Shown here piece after piece: positions 33,070-42,524 of a DNA stretch of 64,000 nucleotides. Every line of letters begins with the position of its first letter. Position 1 is the first letter of the stretch. The notes under the pieces are model-generated. The model worked only from the letters and a program-made list of their open reading frames with translations, had not been told where the DNA came from and ran no database searches. Source of the stretch: Neostapfia colusana (lineage: Eukaryota; Streptophyta; Magnoliopsida; Poales; Poaceae); contig JASWHV010000008.1 in assembly GCA_030760725.1 (NCBI GenBank), positions 52,737,671 to 52,801,670 on the forward strand. Direction: 5' to 3'. Made by a program: the position numbers and the translations under genes.

Positions 33070-36000
33070 CTAAGAAAACAATTCCGGAAATTGTGCCTTA
33101 AGCTCATCTTCCCGTTCCCAGGTGGCTTCCTCTTCTGAGTGATGCTTCCACTGCACCTTGCACATCCGGATTCTTTTATTTCTGGTGAGGTGTTCCATTG
33201 TCTCCAAAATCTTGTATGGTTGCTCGGCATAAGACAAATCTTCAGCTACATCCACTTCATTCGTGGGTAACACCTCTTCAGGCGTCCTCGGGCATTTCTT
33301 GAGTTGTGACACATGGAATACATCGTGCACGTCCGATAGATGAACCGGTAACTCTAGTTGGTACGCCACTTCGCCTTTCCTTTCCAAAATCTGAAAGGGT
33401 CCGATGTATCGAGGTGACAACTTCCCTTTCACCTCGAACCGACAAAGCCCTCTGATAGGGGACACCTTGAGATAAACATAGTCTCCCACGTTGAAAAGGA
33501 GCTCTCTTCTTCGTACATCAGCATAACTCTTCTGACGTGTTTGTGCTATCCTCAAGTTGTTGCGAATCTCCCTCACCTTCGCCTCGGCTTCTTGTAGCAC
33601 TTCTGGACCAAACACTTTACTTTCTCCTGTTTGGTTCCAAAATAGGGGAGTTCTGCACTTTCTTCCATACAAAGCTTCAAACGGTGACATCCTCATACTA
33701 GCTTGATAGCTGTTGTTATAGGAAAACTCCGCATACGGTAAGTTCTTGTCCCAACTCCTATTGTTTTTGAGTGCACACGCCCTTAACATATCTTCAAGGA
33801 TCTGATTGGTTCTCTCCGTCTGCCCGTCAGTTTGGGGATGATAGGCAGAGCTGAAGTTCAGATGGGTTCCCATGGTTTCATGCAACTTTTGCCAAAACCT
33901 CGAGGTGAACTGTGTCCCTCGGTCCGACACTATCTTCTTTGGCACTCCATGGTAACACACAATCCTTGACATGTACAATTCTGCCAATTTGGATCCGCTG
34001 TAGCTTTCTTTCACAGGGATGAAATGAGCTACCTTGGTTAGCCTATCAATAATGACCCATATTGAATCATACCCGTATTGGGTCCTAGGCAATCCCACGA
34101 CAAAATCCATGCTGATTTCTTCCCACTTCCATTCAGGCACTTTGAGTGGTTGCAATAATCCCGCGGGTCGTTGATGTTCTGCTTTCACCAACTGACATGT
34201 GTCACATAGGGCAACATGTTCCGCGACATCTCGCTTCATGCCATACCACCAATACCTGCTTTTGAGGTCCTGGTACATCTTCGTACTCCCAGGATGAATG
34301 GAATAGTCAGAATCATGAGCCTCCTTTAAAATCAATTCACGGATCTCCTTTACTTCTGGCACACAGATTCTTTTCCCGCGCCACACCGTTCCTTCTTCAT
34401 CCTCTCTAAAACCAGGAGCTTTATTTTCCTTGATAAGCTGTCTGATCTCTTGTATCTTCTCATCATTCTTTTGGCCCTCGCGTATGTCTCGCTCGAGTGT
34501 GGAGTCCACTTCCATGGCGATGGCTTCACCACTATTTACTAGACATAGATTGAGCCTTATAACCTCGTCCTTTAATTCTGCAGGCATGTCCTTCAAGCTC
34601 AACTTATTGTCCTGCACTTTCCGACTCAAAGCATCGGCCACGACATTTGCTTTCCCGGGATGATAGTTGATGCCTATATCAAAGTCATTGATTAGCTCTA
34701 ACCATCTCCTTTGTCTGAGGTTGAGATCTGGCTGTGTGAATATGTACTTCAAACTCTTATGATCCGTATATATCTCTGTCCTCTTCCCCATCAAATAGTG
34801 CCGCCAAATTTTCAACGCGTGTACCACTGCGGCTAGTTCTAGGTCATGTGTAGGATAGTTCTTCTCGTGCTTCCGAAGCTGCCGGGATGCATATGCCACG
34901 ACATGTCCTTCTTGCATGAGAACACATCCCAACCCATTTCCAGAGGCATCGCAGTACACTGTGAAATTCTTCTGCATATCTGGCATTACCAACACTGGGG
35001 CTGTTGTCAATCTCTTCTTTAGCTCCTGAAAGCTCGTCTCGCACTGTGGCGTCCAGGTGAATGTGATTCCCTTCTCCAACAGTTTGGTGAGAGGTCTCGA
35101 GATCTTGGAGAATCCCTCAATAAACCGTCGATAGTATCCAGCCAATCCCAAAAAGCTTCGAACTTCCCTGACATTTTCAGGGGTCTTCCACTTCTGGATA
35201 TCCTCGATTTTGGTGGGATCTACGGAGATTCCTCCCTCCGAGATTATATGTCCTAAAAAGGGAACTCTCTTCAACCAAAACTCACACTTGCTCAACTTGG
35301 CATATAGTTGGTGTTCTCTCAGCCTCTGTAACACCAACCTTAGATGTTTCTCATGTTCTTCTTCATCTTTGGAGAAGACGAGAATATCATCTATGAAAAC
35401 CACCACAAATTTGTCCAGATATTCCATGAATACCTTGTTCATGAGGTACATGAAATATGCCGGGGCATTGGTTAGCCCGAAAGGCATGACAGTGTATTCA
35501 TACAGTCCGTACCGAGATACGAAAGCGGTCTTGGGAATATCAGATTGCCTTATCTTGAGTTGGTGGTATCCCGACCTGAGATCAATTTTTGAGAACACAC
35601 AAGCTCCCCTCAACTGATCAAACAAGTCTTCAATGTGGGGTAATGGGTACTTGTTTTTGATGGTTACCTCATTCAAGGCACGGTAATCCACGCATAACCT
35701 TTGGGTTCCGTCTTTCTTGGGCACAAATATCACCGGAGCTCCCCATGGTGAGGAACTAGGGCGAATATACCCCTTCTCCGTCAATTCTCTCAAATGATCC
35801 TTGAGCTCTTCTAGCTGCTTGGAGTCCATTCGATAAGGTCTCTTGTATATCGGGGCTGTTCCCGGTACTAGCTCAATTGCGAACTCCACGTCACGGTCAG
35901 GAGGCATACCTGGCAATTCCTCCGGAAAAACATCTGGATATTCCCTGATAGTCCTGATTTCCTCAACTTTCACCTCCACTTGATTTAATTTAATGTCCCT

Positions 36001-37539
36001 CCTAGGCTCGTGTATCGTTATGAACTTTACTCTTGTGCCATTGGGGTGAGTTAGTTCCACCGTTCTGGTCGAACAATGGATGATTCCTTTATGTTTGCAC
36101 AACCAATCCATACCCAAAATAATATCTATCCCTTGTGAATCTATCACTATGAGGTTAGCAGTAAATACTACCCCATTAATGTCTAGGTTCACTTTGGGAC
36201 ACACCTGCCTTGTCCTTATTTCTCCACCTGGAGAGTTTACGGCTAGCATATGGTTCATTTGTGTGGTTGCTATGTCATACTTCTTAACAAACCCTTGAGC
36301 AATGAATGAGTGGGTAGCACCAGAATCAAACAGCAGAGTTGCAAGGTGTAAATTGGCAGGAAACTTACCAACTACCACGTCGGGTGCCTCTTGTGCTTCC
36401 TCCATAGTGACGTGGTTCACCCGTCCTCTCAATACATTCTGCTGTTGTGGCGGCGCGGGCTTCTTCTTTGGGCATTTGTGGGCGTAGTGCCCCACTTCAC
36501 CGCAGCTAAAACATTGCACCCCAATCTTAGATGCTTGGCCTTTGTTGTCTTGGGGTTGGTTTGGGGGTCCTTGCACTGCTGGTCGAGGTGGATATGCGGG
36601 GCGAGGCTGCTGCACAAACTGACGTGGCGGCTGTGCAGGTGCTGCGGGTGGCCTGTAGTTTGGGTTGTACCCTCTTGGTGCTGAATAGGGTACCGCAGCA
36701 CGGCTCGTCTGCCCCGTAGGTTGCTGCATCATACGTGGGCGGGTGTTGCTCCCTGAGGCCTGATGTGACCACCCAGCCTTTCTCTTATTCTCATTTTCCA
36801 GGGTCTTTAGCTTCCTTTCCACCACAAATGCTCTGTCCACCATCTTTTGAAAGCTTTCATACTCATTGGAGGACATTGCACACTGCATTTCTGCGGTAAG
36901 TCCTTCCACGAAACAATCTTGTTTCTGCTCATCAGTCTCTATGTCTCGTGGAGCATAACGGGATAGTTGAGTAAATTTAGTGAGGTATTCCCTCACCGTC
37001 ATGTTTCCCTGCTGCAGTCCCAGAAACTCTTTCCTCTTGTTTTTGAGTTCACCTCTTGGGATGTAGTGATTGCGGAAGCTACGCTTGATCTCTTCCCAAG
37101 TGATGTTCTCAGGGTCATGATGGGCGGCCACGTAGGCGGTCCACCAATCAGCAGCAGGTCCCTGCAGTTGATGAGAGGCAAACAGCACCCTCTCATACCC
37201 TTGGCATTGTATAATCCTCATCTTACTTTCAATGGTCTTCAGCCAATCATCTGCCTCCAGAGGTTCAGCAGCACTTACAAACTTGGGAGGTTGAGTTCCT
37301 AGAAACTCACTCAACCTTGGTTGGCGTGGTGCCGCTTGTGGAGGTGGAACTTGATGCAAGTTGGCCACCACTTGAGTCAAGTTCTGGATAAGCTGATTTT
37401 GATTCTCCAACATTTGGTGGAGAGGATCAACTTCTTCACGGCGACCACCCTTGTCCTGGCCTTCAGAAAGATGAGGGTTGCATGCCTCATCGTTGTTGTT
37501 GGCGGGGTTGGCAGCACGTCCTTTTCCTCTTCCGGCCAT
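33070..37539 (-). CDS. Copy C gag-pol polyprotein (gag-PR-RT-RH-IN-chromodomain), intact
   Basis: A single 1489-codon frame. Approximate residues: gag core 60-250; CCHC knuckle CFSCGEVGHYAHKC 340-354; aspartic protease FDSGATHSFI near 402; reverse transcriptase with LCVDYRALN and catalytic FIDD near 715; RNase H with CDASGNGLG near 861 and YTDHKSL near 923; integrase HHCC finger near 1060-1110 (HPGSTKMY, CDTCQL); catalytic D, D, E at SMDFVVG, VSDRGTQF and GQTERTNQ (about 1147, 1209, 1243); chromodomain in the last 50 residues (KVQWKHHSEEEATWERED). All catalytic residues are present. It starts MAGRGKGRAANPANNND, conserved in A and B. It would act in cytoplasmic particles and, for integrase, in the nucleus. 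The chromodomain is expected to guide insertion into heterochromatin. Confidence 0.96.
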   Translation of the reverse strand: MAGRGKGRAANPANNNDEACNPHLSEGQDKGGRREEVDPLHQMLENQNQLIQNLTQVVANLHQVPPPQAAPRQPRLSEFLGTQPPKFVSAAEPLEADDWLKTIESKMRIIQCQGYERVLFASHQLQGPAADWWTAYVAAHHDPENITWEEIKRSFRNHYIPRGELKNKRKEFLGLQQGNMTVREYLTKFTQLSRYAPRDIETDEQKQDCFVEGLTAEMQCAMSSNEYESFQKMVDRAFVVERKLKTLENENKRKAGWSHQASGSNTRPRMMQQPTGQTSRAAVPYSAPRGYNPNYRPPAAPAQPPRQFVQQPRPAYPPRPAVQGPPNQPQDNKGQASKIGVQCFSCGEVGHYAHKCPKKKPAPPQQQNVLRGRVNHVTMEEAQEAPDVVVGKFPANLHLATLLFDSGATHSFIAQGFVKKYDIATTQMNHMLAVNSPGGEIRTRQVCPKVNLDINGVVFTANLIVIDSQGIDIILGMDWLCKHKGIIHCSTRTVELTHPNGTRVKFITIHEPRRDIKLNQVEVKVEEIRTIREYPDVFPEELPGMPPDRDVEFAIELVPGTAPIYKRPYRMDSKQLEELKDHLRELTEKGYIRPSSSPWGAPVIFVPKKDGTQRLCVDYRALNEVTIKNKYPLPHIEDLFDQLRGACVFSKIDLRSGYHQLKIRQSDIPKTAFVSRYGLYEYTVMPFGLTNAPAYFMYLMNKVFMEYLDKFVVVFIDDILVFSKDEEEHEKHLRLVLQRLREHQLYAKLSKCEFWLKRVPFLGHIISEGGISVDPTKIEDIQKWKTPENVREVRSFLGLAGYYRRFIEGFSKISRPLTKLLEKGITFTWTPQCETSFQELKKRLTTAPVLVMPDMQKNFTVYCDASGNGLGCVLMQEGHVVAYASRQLRKHEKNYPTHDLELAAVVHALKIWRHYLMGKRTEIYTDHKSLKYIFTQPDLNLRQRRWLELINDFDIGINYHPGKANVVADALSRKVQDNKLSLKDMPAELKDEVIRLNLCLVNSGEAIAMEVDSTLERDIREGQKNDEKIQEIRQLIKENKAPGFREDEEGTVWRGKRICVPEVKEIRELILKEAHDSDYSIHPGSTKMYQDLKSRYWWYGMKRDVAEHVALCDTCQLVKAEHQRPAGLLQPLKVPEWKWEEISMDFVVGLPRTQYGYDSIWVIIDRLTKVAHFIPVKESYSGSKLAELYMSRIVCYHGVPKKIVSDRGTQFTSRFWQKLHETMGTHLNFSSAYHPQTDGQTERTNQILEDMLRACALKNNRSWDKNLPYAEFSYNNSYQASMRMSPFEALYGRKCRTPLFWNQTGESKVFGPEVLQEAEAKVREIRNNLRIAQTRQKSYADVRRRELLFNVGDYVYLKVSPIRGLCRFEVKGKLSPRYIGPFQILERKGEVAYQLELPVHLSDVHDVFHVSQLKKCPRTPEEVLPTNEVDVAEDLSYAEQPYKILETMEHLTRNKRIRMCKVQWKHHSEEEATWEREDELKAQFPELFS

Positions 37540-37821
37540 CTGGCAGAATCAACCAATGTCAATTTGAAATCATTTAGTATCATCTTACTACTTTCATTTG
37601 TTTGTACTTTGAAGTGTTGAGGCTTTGTTATACTTTTACGAGGGTTTATATCTCACACCAAATAAATGCACCATTATTTCCTGTGGGTTCACACACCAAA
37701 GCAAAACAATCTGAAGACGAGGCTGTGGACAATTGCTCATGGCTTCCACAACTCACGTCACACACCAAGCATCATCACACCATTAACTACGTAACGACTC
37801 GACTACACGACCTCTTGCTAG
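37540..37821 (-). other. ORF0-gag spacer of copy C
   Basis: About 280 bp without a gene. It corresponds to the 330-340 bp spacers of A and B. In all three copies the ORF0 start and the gag ATG are in the same frame although the spacers differ in length. Confidence 0.6.
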
Positions 37822-38619
37822 CTAGGGGAAAGACTCTACACTACTCGTCCTCTTGAGCTGGCTCCTCGGATCTTCCTCCTCATTTCGGCTACCTTCTGAC
37901 TCTGCTTTGGGTGGGGAGGCTGCTGGTGGAGAAGTGCGACGACGCCTGATTGCTCGGCGATCCGGGGAGTCAGGAGTCCATGGATCACTCACGGTGACAC
38001 ACAGTTCATTCCCATCTCCTCTTTCTCTCGCCTTTAAGCAAGCTCGCAGCAACGCCTCCGTTTCCTTCAGGGTGTCTCGGATATCCTGAAGCTCTTGTTG
38101 ACACTCCTGCAGTCGAGTGCTGAGCATAGCAGCATCCTCCAAGCACAAGTCCATGTGCTCATGGGAAGTCCCTTGCTGCACCGGTGGGTACTTGTACTCC
38201 GTGGTACCACTCTCACGTTGGAGGACATACATGTACTCAGTTTTGTCCAAGTGGCGACGATAGATGTGACTCTGGCAGGTGATGGCCTCCCAGGTGACAT
38301 CTTTCTCCGCGTCAACTTGTGTTGCTCGACAAGCTGGAGAGTGGTGAATCTTAAGCAGCTGATTCTCGTGTATAATCCTCATCTCTGAACTCCATTCTTC
38401 CCTCTTCTCACGGATGGTCCTGGTGGAGTTATAGTGGATGATTAACTTGCCCGTATTGCCGGCGGCTTCGAGCATACGTCGAAGACGGCGCAACAAATCT
38501 CCAACTGCCAATCCGTAGGAAAGGTACGTCACGGGACGACTCTCCTCTCTTTCGGCAAGGGCCACTACGGGAACTCTCCCTCCTGTGGATTTACGAGCGG
38601 TGCGAATCATGCGAACCAT
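37822..38619 (-). CDS. ORF0 of copy C: histone H3-tail-like N-terminus plus coiled coil
   Basis: Intact frame of 265 codons. The start MVRMIRTARKSTGGRVP directly follows GTTTTAG, as in copy B. Residues 7-14 (38578-38601) are TARKSTGG, the same as histone H3 at the same positions counted from Met; P17, L21 and A22 also match, and no gap is needed. After residue 22 there is no similarity to the histone fold. A conserved central part (REEWSSEMRIIHENQLLKIH) is followed by a probable coiled coil (about 155-200; LEDAAMLSTRLQECQQELQ) and a basic SPPAASPPKAESEG tail. The last 17 residues differ from A and B because of a small frame change. Function unknown. A role in chromatin or as a decoy for histone modifiers is inference. 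Confidence 0.82.
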   Translation of the reverse strand: MVRMIRTARKSTGGRVPVVALAEREESRPVTYLSYGLAVGDLLRRLRRMLEAAGNTGKLIIHYNSTRTIREKREEWSSEMRIIHENQLLKIHHSPACRATQVDAEKDVTWEAITCQSHIYRRHLDKTEYMYVLQRESGTTEYKYPPVQQGTSHEHMDLCLEDAAMLSTRLQECQQELQDIRDTLKETEALLRACLKARERGDGNELCVTVSDPWTPDSPDRRAIRRRRTSPPAASPPKAESEGSRNEEEDPRSQLKRTSSVESFP

Positions 38620-38819
38620 CTAAAACAAAATAATTTAAAATTAGGTTAGATAAATTCTCAAACAAAAATCCTATTTTGAGTGAAAGTTGGGGTAAGATGA
38701 AGAAAATGACTCCTTTAATAACACTTTTCCACCCATACTTTGGAAAATAGTTTTTAAGAAAATAGGGCCCTTAAATACGTCCATTTCTACCTAGGTCCAC
38801 GTTCCTACGGGCAACCTTG

Positions 38820-38831
38820 GCTCTGATACCA
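38820..38831 (-). other. Primer binding site, copy C (tRNA iMet)
   Basis: TGGTATCAGAGC in element sense, four bases from the 5' LTR end. Confidence 0.93.
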
Positions 38832-38835
38832 CCTC

Positions 38836-41800
38836 TGTCACACCCGGTTTTTCCGAAGAAACAACCAAGTGAATATCACATGTATGCCAGGATCATTTTC
38901 TCATACATGTGATGACAAATAGTGAAGCATCATTTATTACAAGCCAGGTGTCGAATATAAATAAGTCTTACATCGCAAATGTCTCAATGGACACTAATGC
39001 TTCATCACAAGTAAATAAACTAGTAGCGGAATATTATTATTTGGGGCTCCATCACAGGCGTTGCCCGGGGGTCTTCATGAACCTAAAATCCTTCCTCGGG
39101 TCCAAAGTCTTGGTCATTATACCCCACCTCATTATCTTGACCTGAGAAGCAATATAAACCAACAAATATGCAAGGTTGAGTACCAATGGTACTCAGCAAG
39201 TGTGGGAAAATTATATCATGCATGGCTAGAACAAGGAGAGGTTGAACTCATGGTTAAAGCACTACGCAATTAATACCTATCACCTTAGCTTATTAAGCAC
39301 CTACATTACTACACAGGTGAAATGGTCCAAATCTCCCATCCCACCATCGTAATCCAATAACCATAACATCATTTCCAATGTTAAGCTCCCCGCTTAACTT
39401 CCACAATTTCCAAAACCATCACTCCTCTAATCATGAATAAGTCCAGGCCGCTCTTAACCGTGAGCACGGCTGTCAAGACAGTTTTGACTCTGCAGAGTTT
39501 GTACCACTATACCCACAAGTAGTGATTTCATCCCCCGTTGCCGGGTGGACTAAAAGAACCTCCATTATGCCAGTGGCTACGATCCACATTCACACTTCCC
39601 AGGTGTGTGGCCAAGAGATCACTACGAAGCCTTTACAAAGGGATTCCCGACGAGCGTGGGCCCACTGAGGTTTCACCCCTAACAGCATACAAGAGGCTCC
39701 AACCCCGCTGCAGTGGCCCCCTCTTGAGCCTTGCGGTTCATATGGTAGTCCAGCTGACACCTACTCCCCGCACCATCCAACACACCCATACTACGCCGGG
39801 GATACACCTAATTAATTGGCCAAGCTGCCCCATATCAGCATGTGGTTGGCACTGTAAAGCCGGGTTACATGCTCCATGAACCGGTCCTTAGGATCCAGGC
39901 AAGTACTAAACACAAACCCAAGTCTCGTGCACCCAGCACACAACCAAAACATCCAACTTGCCTTGATCCCTACCTCTACATAACTCACAATAGCTCATTC
40001 AAGAGTATGGTATAATAAACTGATGCTCTCATATCCCAAATATCCCATTCTAAGCATGGCTAAGCATATGCATGGACAAAATAAATGACATGACAAAATA
40101 AATCCCAACCCAAGCTACAAGGAAACAAGGTAATGCAATTCTAGGGAAACATCCTAGCATGGGTTTCATATTTAACTTGACAATGCAAATAATTCTATCT
40201 ACACATCCTAGCATGGGATCAAAGTGGTCAAGGACACTTGCCTCCTTCTTGCTGCTCTTGGAATGGGTAGTCCTGATCTTGGAAAGAAATAACTTGCTCT
40301 TGAACAGGTTCTACTTCATACCATCACACATAGCAAAAGAAAAACAACAATCCATAAGACATAGTTCACACTTACACTTCATACAAACCACACATTCATA
40401 TTTATAAAAGTTCTTTACCATTATGTGTTGTGGTTACTTTATGTGTGTTGAGTTGTGGCTTGCATGCACTTTTAACCATGTGTATATGATTCCTACTTTT
40501 GTGTCCACCTTCATACTTACACACTATTTATATGGGTTTCCAATAAATTTCTTATATTCAACTACTTCAACTTTTTACTACCAAGTATGTATGAAAAGTA
40601 TTATTCTTCCCCATATGTGCTTTCATAACTTCTATCAACCCTAAACTGAATTCTTTGTATTTTAGAAACTCCATTTATCATTTACTAGTTGCTATATTTT
40701 CAGATTTATATTCCTATGCATAATTGTGTATTTTATTGTTAAATTAGTAATACACATCACCTAAACAGATTAGGTTCTGGTCCTAAATAATTTAACATCA
40801 TATTTTGACCTTGGCTTCTGATGTATACTATTTCATAATTATTTTCCCTATTTTCCTATAACTATTATTTACTTAAAAATGTGTCCCTATACTAATAAAT
40901 GTGAAAAATAGATGAAACAGATTTATTTCAGCCCAAAAATATATTTTTATCTCACTCCAAAGTTTTCTAAGTACTGAGAAAGTTTTTAATTAACTTTTAC
41001 AATTATGTTTGTCCCCCTTTTTAATTTTTAAACACTAGTTACACATTCAATTGTCTAAATTAAATACTAAACAGGGCTAAAAAGTAAACTCACCCCATTA
41101 CAGGGTCTATAATATTATTTTCATAATTTCCAGGGGTCTAGCTACACTTATCAGAGGTGTTTTTCCTAATTTCTATTAAGTCCAGGGGCTAAAACTGATT
41201 TTTAAATGAATTTACATGATTTTCTGAAGTTCCAGGGGCTAGATCTGAAGTTTCCGGGGCTAGCTCTCAATTCAAGAGAACCCCAGGGGGTAGCACGTAA
41301 GAACTCCAGTCTTTATAATGCGGGGTTGACGTGGACCGTCCGATTTTAAACCGACGGCTGAGATTATAAGATCGAACCGGTACGCGGGGTTTTAAACCCT
41401 ACCGTGCGATTTAAAATAAACGGCGCACAAGCGGCCACGTCGCTCTGATCGAGCGCGGGCGGCGCCGCCGGCGGCGCACGGCGGCGGGAAGCGGCGATCT
41501 CACCGGAAAGTTTCGGATCCTCGAGAATTCTACCTAGAACTGTGATCTTATGGCCTAGATCGGTAGAGGGGAGGTCGGGGATCTCACCTCGGGGGTTTTC
41601 TCGAGCTCGGGGGTCCTGGAAAGTGCTCGGCGGCGAGGTCCGAGGCAAAACCACGGCGAGGCTCGTCGGCGCTGAGTTTACACTGTAAGTCTTCGGGTTT
41701 TCTGCACCTGCAAAGTTCCCCGGAGGCGGTGGATCAAGACCAGCGAGTTAGATCAGAGTTTCCGAGCTTAGATCGGCCAGAATTCACCGGCGAAGTCTCG

Positions 41801-42267
41801 GTGCTCACCGGAGTGAAAATCGGCGATCGCGTGGGAAAAACTGATCGGATCGGGGGTTTTTATAGCCGGGGGAGGGCGGTGGGTCTGTTGTGATCGAGTT
41901 GGAGTCCTCTGGGTCCAGAATTCGGGCGACGGGACGCGGTTTCCCGATCGGTTGCGATCGCGCGCGCGGGAGAGAGTCCGGGGTCGCGGGGTTAGGGATG
42001 ACATGTGGGTCCCACCCGTCGGTGAGAGGCAGCGCGGCGCGCGCGGGGGCGGGCTGGCGCGGGAGTTGCTGGGCCGGCTGGCGGTTTCGGCCCACTGGCC
42101 AGTTTTTCCCGTTTCCCTTTTTCTTTTTCCATTTCTTTTCTGTTTTGGGTATAATTTGAATTCCAGTTTGAATTTGAATTTTTGCAAAACATGCAACACG
42201 TCCAAAAATTTTTAAATTCCCCTCTGAACATGGTTTAGAGTTTTGAATCAAAATTTGGGGTGTTACA
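38836..42267 (-). repeat. 5' LTR of copy C
   Basis: 3432 bp, TG...CA ends, TATA box at 41854-41866. It differs from 29594-33024 by scattered single bases, for example TACGCC for TACGC near 39795 and TATCTC for TATCAA near 40950. It contains no gene. Confidence 0.95.
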
Positions 42268-42524
42268 GTTTGGCTGGTTGCACACTTAGGCAACTCAGTT
42301 CATCCAGACCTCCAGGCTTAGAACTCCGGTTCTAAGCTCCGAGCAATACAGCTCCCGTGGATGTAGGGTTTTACGCTCCGGTGGCCTGAACCACGTAAAA
42401 ATCCCAGTGTCAATCCTCTCACAACCAATGCGGCCTTCCGAGAGAACTAGCCCCTCCAAAAAAGAACCTTCACGGGCTGTTCCTAAAGCAGTCCCGGGGG
42501 AAGTGTCGACGGAACACTTCGACA
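42268..42524 (+). repeat. Family D 3' LTR, segment 3 (R-U5 end)
   Basis: After the duplicated GTTTG this gives the end of the LTR, including CTCCGGTGGCCTGAACCACG and a terminal AACACTTCGACA. It aligns with the minus strand of 60657-60895 in E (shared CTAGCCCCTCC and AAAAAAGAACC blocks). It ends where copia gag sequence begins. Confidence 0.85.

Larger units (their letters stand above)
29594..42267 (-). mobile_element. Ty3/gypsy chromovirus, copy C, apparently intact and young
   Basis: 12,674 bp with LTRs 29594-33024 and 38836-42267 and a perfect duplication GTTTG (29589-29593 and 42268-42272). By eye the two LTRs differ at about 22 sites over 3.43 kb. The primer site, both polypurine boundaries, ORF0 and a full gag-pol frame are all present. 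It is inserted in the D LTR just after its TATA box. Nothing I can see rules out autonomy. Confidence 0.96.
13274..42524 (+). mobile_element. Ty3/gypsy family D, defective, interrupted by A, B and C
   Basis: Plus-strand remains of a different gypsy family. Internal fragments are at 13274-15076, 3' noncoding sequence at 15077-17300, and a 3' LTR at 17301-17542, 28895-29593 and 42268-42524. The LTR ends are TGTCG and CGACA. The 5' part lies left of copy A, outside the window. The element ends inside copia H gag, where CAAGA (42525-42529) could be its target duplication. Element E at the right of the window is a second copy of the family in minus orientation, sharing gag, the 3' noncoding block and the LTR layout. 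Confidence 0.85.

Noticed and set aside
32562..33230. A 222-codon minus-strand frame over the C LTR edge
   Set aside because: It is an alternative-frame shadow of the gag-pol end running into U3, with no conserved domain.
37822..38619. ORF0 as a true histone H3 gene or pseudogene
   Set aside because: Only the first 22 residues resemble H3; no histone fold follows and the frame sits between primer site and gag in three copies.
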